Assembly: GCA_031256445.1 (NCBI GenBank)
Contig: JAIRQN010000003.1
Span: forward strand, 1-32,375
Reading direction: 5' to 3'
Origin: Treponema sp.
Lineage (GTDB): Bacteria; Spirochaetota; Spirochaetia; Treponematales; Breznakiellaceae
DNA length: 32,375 nucleotides
Positions 17,388 through 24,229 of this stretch are shown here, piece after piece. The position numbers were made by a program, and so were the translations under genes. The first letter of the stretch is position 1, and each line of letters begins with the position of its first letter. Below the pieces are notes generated by a model. It saw only the letters and a list, made by a program, of their open reading frames with translations. It was not told the origin of the DNA and made no database searches.

Positions 17388-18341
17388 TTAACGGCGCCCC
17401 TTGTCATACGGAATGCCTTCGGCTTTGGGGGCTTGCGAGAATTTTGAACTGAAGGCCAGTATTATCAGGGTGGCGACGTAGGGAATCATTTTGTACACCA
17501 CGATGGGAACCGGCATGGCGCTGAAAAACGGAATGCCGGAAGACGCTGAAGAAATCGCCTTCATCAGGCCGAAGAAGAACGCCGCCATAAGTATGCGCCC
17601 CGGCCTCCACTGGCCGAAAATTAAAACCGCAAGAGCCAGAAAGCCGTAACCGGAAACTTCCGGGTTGAATTCGATTGATGTCGGAATAACAAAGACAAGC
17701 CCTCCAAGGCCGGCAAGAGCGCCGGAGATCATAACGCCGGCGTAGCGCATAGCGTATACGTTAATGCCCGCTGAGTCCGCCGCCTGGGGATGCTCTCCGC
17801 AGGAGCGCAGGCGAAGGCCGAAGCGCGTTTTGTAAAGAACAAACGCGGACAGTCCAAGGATGAGGAAACCGATGAATGTGGTGATGTATGTGTTCCTGAA
17901 GAACATGGGTCCGAAGAACGGAATGTCGCCCAACAGCGGCACTTTATCAATGCGGAACTGGTTCACAAAGGGAATCTGCTGCACAGTCCTGATCATCCGC
18001 GCGATGTAAATAGTTACGGCGGGAGCCAGCATATTTATCGCCGTCCCGCTGATTATCTGATCGGCTTTCATGTTAATGGAAGCGTATGCGTGAAGGAGCG
18101 AAACAGCGACGCCTGCCGTGCAGGATACCATTACCGCCATAAGAAGAACTGACTGTCCCGGAATGAACGGCTGCACAAAGTGGATGAATAAAATGCCGGA
18201 AAACGCGCCCATGATCATTATGCCCTCTAGCGCGATATTGATTACGCCGGAGCGCTCGGAAAACATTCCTCCAAGAGCTACAACCAGCAGCGGTATGGAA
18301 AAAAACATTGTCTGCTGGACAAGGAAGTAAAGTATGCTCAT
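17388..18341 (-). CDS. Nucleoside ABC transporter permease (second)
   Basis: 317-residue polytopic permease of the branched-chain amino acid / simple sugar family, NupQ/YufQ-like. It has about eight to ten hydrophobic segments, the family block GGMFSERSGVINIALEGIM near residue 24 and AGALAGLGGLVF-like residues near 205. Its ATG overlaps the preceding permease stop by four bases (ATGA), so the two membrane subunits are probably made in equal amounts. By gene order it corresponds to PnrE of T. pallidum. Confidence 0.88.
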   Translation of the reverse strand: MSILYFLVQQTMFFSIPLLVVALGGMFSERSGVINIALEGIMIMGAFSGILFIHFVQPFIPGQSVLLMAVMVSCTAGVAVSLLHAYASINMKADQIISGTAINMLAPAVTIYIARMIRTVQQIPFVNQFRIDKVPLLGDIPFFGPMFFRNTYITTFIGFLILGLSAFVLYKTRFGLRLRSCGEHPQAADSAGINVYAMRYAGVMISGALAGLGGLVFVIPTSIEFNPEVSGYGFLALAVLIFGQWRPGRILMAAFFFGLMKAISSASSGIPFFSAMPVPIVVYKMIPYVATLIILAFSSKFSQAPKAEGIPYDKGRR

Positions 18342-19435
18342 AACTTTCCTTCCTTTCGTTTTTTAAGCGAGTTGATGAAACCTCTTACCAGCAGGGCGAA
18401 AGCGCTGAAGTAAATAATTACGCCGATGATTATTTCTATTACCTGGGGAGCGAAACTGTAAAGCTGCATATTAAAACCGCCCACATTGAGGTATGCCACA
18501 AGCAGGCCGGAAAAGATTATACCCAGCGGATTGTTAAGCCCCAAGAGCGCGACCGGAATGCCGTTAAAACCTTCCTGCGCCAGTATATCGACAACGGTGA
18601 TGCCTTTGCCTGAACCCGCCAGGTACAGCAAAGCGCCGCCGACTCCCGCAAGAGCGCCGGCGATTACCATTGACATAACAATGCTGCGCTTTTCGTTGAT
18701 TCCCGCGTAACGGGCCGCTTCGCGGTTAAAGCCGCACGCTTTAAGCTCGTAGCCAAAGGATGTTTTTTCAAGGATAAAATAGATCAATACCGCAAACGCA
18801 ATTGCGATAAATATTCCCGAATTCGCGCTTGATACGATAAAGCCGTCTTTAAAGATTTTATCCATTCCCATTTTCGGAAGATTCGCCGATGTCATTACGC
18901 GCATAGTCTGATTTCGCAGGGAATCAAACATCGTCCTTGTTATAAGAAAATTTACCAAATAGGTGCCGATATAATTTGTCATTATACAGGCGATAACCTC
19001 GTTTACATTGAAGAATGCCTTGAATATGCCCGGAATTGCTCCCCAAAGAGCGCCCGCAAGCATTGCCGCGGCGAGAGCCATAATCCAGTGCAGATGCCCC
19101 GGCAGAAAACCGCATTTAACGCCGACAAGAACCGCCGCGTACGCGCCTGCTATAAACTGACCCGCCGCTCCAATGTTGAAAAGCCCCGTCTTGCTGGCGA
19201 AGCCGACAGAAAGGCCTGTCATGATAACAGGAGTGGCAAAGTAAAAAACCTGGCCGACATTCCTTAAACTGGACAGGCCGCCGGACAGTATAGCCCAAAA
19301 ACCCTGCAACGACTGAGACGCGTTACTGAGCAAAAGAATGATAAAACCTGCAAGAAGGCCAACAAGAACCGCGACAACAGAAGAAAGCGCGTTAACCATA
19401 GGAGTTGTAAGTTTAAATTTCAGCGTCAGCTTCAT
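18338..19435 (-). CDS. Nucleoside ABC transporter permease (first)
   Basis: 365-residue polytopic permease, NupP/YufP-like, forming the membrane channel with the neighbouring permease. Features: an N-terminal transmembrane helix, TKTGLFNIGAAGQF-like block (SKTGLFNIGAAGQFIAGAYA) near residue 82, and VIAGALAGVGGALLYLAG near 250. It overlaps both the upstream ATPase gene and the downstream permease gene by four bases (ATGA). By order it corresponds to PnrD. Confidence 0.88.
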   Translation of the reverse strand: MKLTLKFKLTTPMVNALSSVVAVLVGLLAGFIILLLSNASQSLQGFWAILSGGLSSLRNVGQVFYFATPVIMTGLSVGFASKTGLFNIGAAGQFIAGAYAAVLVGVKCGFLPGHLHWIMALAAAMLAGALWGAIPGIFKAFFNVNEVIACIMTNYIGTYLVNFLITRTMFDSLRNQTMRVMTSANLPKMGMDKIFKDGFIVSSANSGIFIAIAFAVLIYFILEKTSFGYELKACGFNREAARYAGINEKRSIVMSMVIAGALAGVGGALLYLAGSGKGITVVDILAQEGFNGIPVALLGLNNPLGIIFSGLLVAYLNVGGFNMQLYSFAPQVIEIIIGVIIYFSAFALLVRGFINSLKKRKEGKL

Positions 19436-20949
19436 GCGATCTCCTGCTTTACAGCGCCTGCCATATAAAGACCGAGATCCTTAAATGTAACATCCTTTGG
19501 TTTTACATTGGCGACAATTTTTCCTTCAAAAATAACAAGAATTCTGTCGCTTACATCCATTACTTCGTCCAGTTCAAGCGAAACAAGCAGTACTCCCCTG
19601 CCCTTGTCCCTTTCCGCCACAAGCTGCTTGTGAATATATTCGCACGCTCCGACATCCAGCCCTCTTGTCGGCTGAACCGCAATCAGCAGATTTGAGTTTC
19701 TGGAAATTTCCCTGGCGATTATTGCCTTCTGCTGGTTGCCGCCCGACATGCTGCGCGTAACGGTATTCGCTCCCTGTCCTGACCGGATATCAAAAGCGCT
19801 GATCAGGGAATTCGCGAAACTGAAAATTTCGGCGAATTTCAAAAATCCCCTGTTCTGGAAACGGGGGGTATAGTAATTCTGAAGCACAAGGTTGAAGGCA
19901 AGATTGTAATCCAGCACAAGCCCGTGTTTGTGCCTGTCTTCGGGAATATGCGCCATGCCCCTTGAGCGTATATCGTTACGTGTAATTTCTTTTCCGTCAA
20001 GGAAAACGCGTCCGCCGTCAGGCTCAAGCATTCCGGCAAGGGCAAGTGTCAGCTCCTGCTGTCCGTTTCCGTCAATTCCCGCGATACAGACAATCTCTCC
20101 TGCGCGCACTTCAAAACTGGCGTTGTCAACAAGCGCCTTTCCGTGAGTTTTACTTTTAACTGTAAGGTTTTCAACTTTAAGTATGACGCCTTCCGGCTGT
20201 TTTTCCGATTTTTCAACAGAAAGATTTACCTTTCTGCCGACCATCATTTCAGACAACTCTTCTTTGGAAACGGAAGCCACGTCTACAGTGCCTATTCCCT
20301 TGCCTTTGCGCAAAACTGTGCAGCGATCTGCGGCCGCTTTTATTTCGTCCAGCTTGTGGGTAATAAAAAGGATCGACTTGCCTTCCGCCACAAGATTTTT
20401 CATTATATGCATTAACTCTTCGATTTCCTGCGGAGTTAGAACCGCGGTAGGTTCGTCGAAGATCAAAATTTCATTTTCACGGTAGAGCATTTTAAGGATT
20501 TCGACCCTCTGCTGCATTCCGACAGTAATATCGGAAATATAGGCGTCAGGATTAATTTCCAGTTTGTAGCGTTTTGATAATTCAATTATTTGTTTACGGG
20601 CGTCGTCAAGTTTCAGCATTCCGTATTTGACAGTCTCAGCGCCCAATATGATATTTTCCAGAACTGTAAAATTATGAACAAGCTTAAAGTGCTGGTGAAC
20701 CATTCCGATCCCCAGCTTTCCGGCGTCATTCGGTCCGTGAATTTGAACCGCTTTTCCATCTTTTTTAATTACGCCCTTTTCGGCCTGATACAGACCGAAA
20801 AGGATGCTCATCAGAGTGGATTTACCGGCTCCGTTTTCACCTAACAGCGCGTGGATTTCGCCTTTTTTTAACTGCAGAGTAACATCGTCATTGGCGATAA
20901 TGCCGGGAAATACTTTCGTAATCCCGGCCATTTCAATTAAGTACTCCAT
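19432..20949 (-). CDS. Nucleoside ABC transporter, double ATP-binding subunit
   Basis: 505-residue protein with two ABC domains. The first has Walker A GENGAGKST (37-45) and Walker B LIFDEPTAVLTP; its signature is unusual (DITVGMQQRVEIL). The second has a degenerate P-loop (GIDGNGQQEL, no GKS), a normal signature MSGGNQQKAIIARE, and a Walker B-like segment with Gln in place of the catalytic acid position (IAVQPTRGLDVGA). Such asymmetry is usual in RbsA-type transporters. By order it corresponds to PnrC. It follows pnrA after a 60-base spacer with a strong stem-loop. Confidence 0.92.
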   Translation of the reverse strand: MEYLIEMAGITKVFPGIIANDDVTLQLKKGEIHALLGENGAGKSTLMSILFGLYQAEKGVIKKDGKAVQIHGPNDAGKLGIGMVHQHFKLVHNFTVLENIILGAETVKYGMLKLDDARKQIIELSKRYKLEINPDAYISDITVGMQQRVEILKMLYRENEILIFDEPTAVLTPQEIEELMHIMKNLVAEGKSILFITHKLDEIKAAADRCTVLRKGKGIGTVDVASVSKEELSEMMVGRKVNLSVEKSEKQPEGVILKVENLTVKSKTHGKALVDNASFEVRAGEIVCIAGIDGNGQQELTLALAGMLEPDGGRVFLDGKEITRNDIRSRGMAHIPEDRHKHGLVLDYNLAFNLVLQNYYTPRFQNRGFLKFAEIFSFANSLISAFDIRSGQGANTVTRSMSGGNQQKAIIAREISRNSNLLIAVQPTRGLDVGACEYIHKQLVAERDKGRGVLLVSLELDEVMDVSDRILVIFEGKIVANVKPKDVTFKDLGLYMAGAVKQEIA

Positions 20950-20964
20950 GCACCATCCGTTTTT

Positions 20965-20998
20965 GTGAGCCGTGCGGGTAAATTTCCCGCAGGTTCAC
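20965..20998 (-). promoter_or_regulatory. Stem-loop between receptor gene and transporter ATPase gene
   Basis: On the minus strand GTGAACCTGCGGG, a seven-base loop, and CCCGCACGGCTCAC pair almost fully. It is not followed by a U-run. Such stems after solute-binding protein genes often protect the upstream mRNA and give more receptor than transporter; this role is inference. Confidence 0.55.
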
Positions 20999-21009
20999 GC
21001 TGCGCAAAA

Positions 21010-22107
21010 TTATCTGACTTCTGTTACCCTTGTAATTTCAACAGGAACTATCCTTGGACTTCCGTCGCTGTCAAGAGTTTCCATTCTGGGGATTTCGCCT
21101 TTGGCCAGTCTCTGGAATACAGCGTCATAATCGGCTTTGCTGAATGTCCGGAATTTTGAAGTCGCCATCGGAAGGCCTACGCCGTTATTTGCCGCTTCAA
21201 AAACAAGCGTCTGTCCGCCGGGGAATCTGTTATCGTAAAAAGCTTTGATACAGTCATAAACGGACGATTGCAGTCCTTTCATTGAGGATGTAATAACGGT
21301 GGGAGATTCGCCTGACTGATCTACGTCAACGCCGATGACTTTTTTCCCTGCCTGCTCAGCCGCCGCCATGACAGAGTTTCCGACCGCGCCGCCACATGCG
21401 AATATGACATCAACGCCCGAGTTAAACCACGAAGCCGCAAGCGTCTGGGCTTCGGGAGTAGCGGCAAATCCGCCTGTGTAGTGGTAGTTCATCGTAATCG
21501 CGCCGCGGGCCAGTCCCAGTTCTTTGGCCGCGAATTCCGCGCCCTGGACAAAGCCGTAACCAAAGCGGACAACAGCGGGAACCGCCATTCCGCCAACAAA
21601 GCCGAGGCTCCTGTTGCCGTCTTTAACCGCCGCGTATCCGGCAAGGAATCCGGCCTGATCTTCAGCATAAAGAACGCCCACTACATTGTTCGCCGTTCTG
21701 AATGTTGAATAATCCGCACTGTGCGGAACGCCGTCAACCAGAATAAAACGCACATTCGGATAACGATCCTGGGCTACATAAATCGGCACTTCAAAAAGGA
21801 AGCCGGGGGTAACTACGATTTTCGCGCCGCCCCTGACCGCCAGATCGATTGCCGTAAGATAGGCGTCATCGCTCTGTTCTGAGGGCTGGTAGTATTTATG
21901 AGAAATTCCCTTCTCTCTGGCATATTGAACAAGCCCTTCCCATGAACCCTGATTGAAAGATTTATCATCAATAGTGCCAAGATCGGTTACGAGCGCAAGA
22001 TCGAAGGTATCCGTCTGCGCTGCCGATTGCTGCTTTTGCCCTCCTGAACGGCTGCATGCCGTTAATAATACTGCCACAGTCAGCATAATAATAATGATTT
22101 TTTTCAT
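21010..22107 (-). CDS. pnrA: Purine-nucleoside receptor lipoprotein (BMP family, PnrA/TmpC-like)
   Basis: 365-residue solute-binding lipoprotein of the basic membrane protein family, known in T. pallidum as PnrA (TmpC), a purine nucleoside receptor. A signal peptide ends at lipobox LLTAC (Cys 18). Family motifs: DLALVTDLGTIDDKSFNQGS near residue 36, GGMAVPAVVRFGYGFVQGAE near 170, VIFACGGAVGNSVMAAAEQ near 235, VIGVDVDQS near 257 and TSSMKG near 275; the Asp and Lys in the last two match nucleoside contacts in the family. AGGGAGAAG precedes the ATG. It heads the transporter operon. Confidence 0.92.
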   Translation of the reverse strand: MKKIIIIMLTVAVLLTACSRSGGQKQQSAAQTDTFDLALVTDLGTIDDKSFNQGSWEGLVQYAREKGISHKYYQPSEQSDDAYLTAIDLAVRGGAKIVVTPGFLFEVPIYVAQDRYPNVRFILVDGVPHSADYSTFRTANNVVGVLYAEDQAGFLAGYAAVKDGNRSLGFVGGMAVPAVVRFGYGFVQGAEFAAKELGLARGAITMNYHYTGGFAATPEAQTLAASWFNSGVDVIFACGGAVGNSVMAAAEQAGKKVIGVDVDQSGESPTVITSSMKGLQSSVYDCIKAFYDNRFPGGQTLVFEAANNGVGLPMATSKFRTFSKADYDAVFQRLAKGEIPRMETLDSDGSPRIVPVEITRVTEVR

Positions 22108-22145
22108 GTTTTCTTCTCCCTTGGATTAATTTAAGATGAATTCAG

Positions 22146-22173
22146 GTTACAGGTTTAATAGCGTATCTGTCAA
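22146..22173 (-). promoter_or_regulatory. Promoter candidate for the nucleoside transporter operon
   Basis: On the minus strand a perfect TTGACA (22168-22173) is followed after 16 bases by TGTAAC (22146-22151). This predicts a start about 30 bases before the pnrA ATG. The -35 is strong and the -10 moderate. Confidence 0.55.
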
Positions 22174-22230
22174 GGAGAAAATTACCTTTGAAAAGGCAAG
22201 GCATCCAGTCTCAGATAATTATTACAGCAA

Positions 22231-22254
22231 ATATGTATGAAAAATTATACATAT
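22231..22254. promoter_or_regulatory. AT-rich palindrome upstream of the pnrA promoter
   Basis: ATATGTAT and ATACATAT are perfect eight-base complements around an eight-base A/T-rich loop. The site is about 60 bases upstream of the -35 and about 55 bases after the ispE stop. It could be a protein-binding operator or a hairpin at the ispE 3' end; no U-run follows. Confidence 0.35.
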
Positions 22255-22310
22255 TTTATGATAATAACCTTAAAAGCTGCGCAAAACCCTGCCGGCTCCA
22301 GGCTGCTGTG

Positions 22311-23231
22311 TCAGGAAAAAGAAGCGCAGCACTTAACAAAAGGCCAATTGCCGCGAAGAATCGCGGCCGCCTTTTGAGCGCGTTCCATTTCCCCGAAAAC
22401 GCCGAAGCAGGTTGAACCAGCCCCGGAAAGACCGGCGAAAACAGCGCCTGTTTCGCGTAACATTGAAATTATCTTTACATATACGGATTTTTCAGGGTCT
22501 TTAAAAACCGGTAAAAAATCATTCCTGAATGCGCCGGATTCCAATGATTCAAAAAACCAGGAACCGGAAGAACCCGTATTGTTAAATATATTTTCAATAT
22601 GAGGCGATTGGTCTTCGTTAAAGGTTTCACTAACCCTGTATTCGTCAAGGAGGCGGAAGGCGGCGGCGGTTCCGCTGGGGAAACCGGGATTCACCAACAC
22701 CAGAAAAATACGCGGTATATCAAGCGGCCTTATACATTCGCCGCGCCCTGTGACCCAGGCAGCCGCTGCCCTGTGAATAAAAAAAGGCACATCGCTTCCC
22801 AAACAAGCCGCTATTTCCAAAAGACCGCAGCGATTCGGCAAGCCGCCGGAAAGCTCATTCAAAGCCAGAAGCGCCGCCGCCGCGTCTGAAGAGCCTCCGC
22901 CAAGACCGCCGCCGGAAGGGATACGTTTTTCAACTTTTACATTAAAACGCCTGCCAAAACCGGTTTTTTCCATATAAAGGAACAATGCTTTAAAAATTAT
23001 GTTTTTTTCGGAGGGAATTGCACAGGCTGCCTGATCATCTTCCCATTCCATGGAAATTTCGCTTTTTTTTTCATTTGAAACAGGCGTAAAATGCAGAGTA
23101 TCGCCAAAATCCAATGATAAAAATATACTTTCTAGGTTGTGAAAGCCGTCTCTGCGTAAATCTTTAACAGCAAGATGAAGGTTCACTTTAGCCGGAGCGA
23201 AAATCGTCAGCTCCGGGATAACAATTGACAT
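22311..23231 (-). CDS. ispE: 4-diphosphocytidyl-2-C-methyl-D-erythritol kinase
   Basis: GHMP-family kinase of the MEP isoprenoid pathway, phosphorylating CDP-ME. The N-terminus FAPAKVNLHLAVKDLRRDGFHNLES is diagnostic, with the ATP loop PSGGGLGGGSSDAAAAL near residue 95 and the C-terminal AGLSGAGSTCFGVF. Length 306 is normal. The ATG at 23231 lacks a clear ribosome binding site; a strong GGGAGG lies about 55 bases upstream in front of an 11-codon mini-ORF. It implies that the organism makes isoprenoids by the MEP route. Confidence 0.95.
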   Translation of the reverse strand: MSIVIPELTIFAPAKVNLHLAVKDLRRDGFHNLESIFLSLDFGDTLHFTPVSNEKKSEISMEWEDDQAACAIPSEKNIIFKALFLYMEKTGFGRRFNVKVEKRIPSGGGLGGGSSDAAAALLALNELSGGLPNRCGLLEIAACLGSDVPFFIHRAAAAWVTGRGECIRPLDIPRIFLVLVNPGFPSGTAAAFRLLDEYRVSETFNEDQSPHIENIFNNTGSSGSWFFESLESGAFRNDFLPVFKDPEKSVYVKIISMLRETGAVFAGLSGAGSTCFGVFGEMERAQKAAAILRGNWPFVKCCASFS

Positions 23232-23244
23232 CAAAAATACTTTA

Positions 23245-23280
23245 TCACAAATTGCTCAAAATACCAGTTGACAATTTCAT
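23245..23280 (-). CDS. Possible 11-codon leader ORF of ispE
   Basis: AAGGGAGG, four bases, then an ATG (23280) open a frame encoding MKLSTGILSNL followed by TGA. It ends 13 bases before the ispE ATG, which has no good ribosome binding site of its own. The mini-ORF could supply ribosomes by reinitiation. The pattern is visible, but it may be chance: the GGGAGG is also an arm of a plus-strand hairpin. Confidence 0.25.
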   Translation of the reverse strand: MKLSTGILSNL

Positions 23281-23297
23281 ATTTCCTCCCTTATGTT
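23268..23297 (+). promoter_or_regulatory. Promoter candidate for the acidic-protein gene
   Basis: TTGACA (23268-23273), 18 bases, TATGTT (23292-23297). The predicted start is near 23304, giving a leader of about 65 bases before the ATG at 23371. The -10 lies in the loop of the hairpin at 23285-23309. Confidence 0.45.
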
Positions 23298-23316
23298 TCA
23301 AGAGGGAGGCTTTTTT
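23285..23316 (+). terminator. Terminator-like hairpin in the ispE / acidic-gene divergent region
   Basis: CCTCCC (23285-23290) pairs with GGGAGG (23304-23309), followed by C and six Ts on the plus strand. No plus-strand gene ends here. If transcription begins upstream of 23285 it would act as an attenuator of the acidic-protein gene; if it begins at about 23304 only the right arm is transcribed. Confidence 0.45.
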
Positions 23317-23370
23317 GCCTTTCCACTCAGTTTAGATTCAAGGAAAAGACCAATTTCAAGGGAGAGCATT

Positions 23371-23700
23371 ATGGTTCTGAACGGAGCTATGAATCAAGAA
23401 GAACTGGCGCTCGTTGCTTTAGCTACGCAAATGCCGGTTGATGGGTTTGAAACCGAAGCTTACGGATCGGATGGCAGCCAATTGCCTGTTTTCATTTTTG
23501 GTGATGATGATGACCTGGATGAAGATGATGATTTTGAAGACGAAGACGACGACTACGAAGACGAAGATGACGATCTGGATGATGACGAAGAAGACGAAGA
23601 TGACGACTACGAAGATGACGACTACGAAGATGAAGAGGAAGATCTGGATGACGACGAAGACGAAGACGACGTAGATTACGACGATTTCGATGAATCATAA
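23371..23700 (+). CDS. Extremely acidic small protein, function unknown
   Basis: 109 residues. The first 45 are ordinary (MVLNGAMNQEELALVALATQ, then a Gly/Ser-rich turn); the remaining 60-odd are almost only Asp and Glu, with a single Leu, Phe, Tyr or Val about every seven residues (DDDDL, DDDF, DDDY, DDDL and so on). GGGAGAG precedes the ATG at 23371; a longer frame to 23293 lacks a ribosome binding site. It is one of two plus-strand genes. I do not recognise a family. Composition would suit a disordered binder of basic proteins, a cation buffer or a nucleic-acid mimic; none is shown. Confidence 0.7.
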   Translation: MVLNGAMNQEELALVALATQMPVDGFETEAYGSDGSQLPVFIFGDDDDLDEDDDFEDEDDDYEDEDDDLDDDEEDEDDDYEDDDYEDEEEDLDDDEDEDDVDYDDFDES

Positions 23701-23753
23701 TACGTGATTTTGCTGTGCGCCAGATAGTTTAAGTATTACCCATCTACATCCTA

Positions 23754-23867
23754 CGGATGCTTTATTGGCGTCCGCGACGCGCCGTTCAAGCTAAAGCTTT
23801 CACGCATTATAACAAGTTATTAATTTTTCTGTGCGCCGGCGCGTGTTAATGTATTTCATCCGCACCC
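23754..23867. repeat. Dispersed intergenic repeat, copy B
   Basis: Second copy of the 17259-17373 repeat, same orientation, 114 bases. On the minus strand it carries TGTTATAATG (a perfect extended -10) pointing toward the 3' end of the acidic gene, i.e. antisense to it. Its right end provides the last six codons and the stop of rsfS. Directly at its left edge CATCC/GGATG with CTTTATT may form a weak plus-strand terminator for the acidic gene. Confidence 0.8.
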
Positions 23868-24229
23868 TTCGGCCCCTTAATTGGCGCCCAAAGTTTTTCA
23901 AGTTCATAAAAATCGCGCGTTCGTTTGTTCATTAAATGGATAATTGATGATCCAAGATCGATAAGATGCCACTCGTCATCAGCGCTTTTGAGCGAGCTGC
24001 CCATAATTGCAAGATCCTTTTGTCGGCAGAAATCCTTAATGTGCCGTTCCAGCCCGTCCATATGGGTTTTGCTTGAAACAGTGGCAATAATAAAAAAGTC
24101 AGTCCAGTTATTTATACCGCGAAGGTCAAGCACAGAAACATCTTCTCCTTTATGCTCGCGCAAAAGTTCACCCAGAGCGGCGCTCAGAGCGCCGCCGGTA
24201 CTTTCAATTTCCAATAACGTATCTTCCAT
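23846..24229 (-). CDS. rsfS: Ribosomal silencing factor RsfS
   Basis: 127-residue RsfS/Iojap family protein that binds L14 and blocks joining of the 30S and 50S subunits under starvation. Core: VSVLDLRGINNWTDFFIIAT, then SSKTHMDGLERHI and DDEWHLIDLGSSIIHLM. The ATG at 24229 follows AAGGA and lies 26 bases inside the LCP gene; a TTG five codons earlier is less likely. The last residues (GADEIH) and stop lie in a dispersed repeat, so the C-terminus may have been altered by it. Confidence 0.94.
   Translation of the reverse strand: MEDTLLEIESTGGALSAALGELLREHKGEDVSVLDLRGINNWTDFFIIATVSSKTHMDGLERHIKDFCRQKDLAIMGSSLKSADDEWHLIDLGSSIIHLMNKRTRDFYELEKLWAPIKGPKGADEIH

Noticed and set aside
23492-23698. 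Frames opposite and shifted to the acidic gene (Arg/His-rich and Lys/Thr-rich)
   Set aside because: They are mirror products of the repeated GAN codons and have no start signals.
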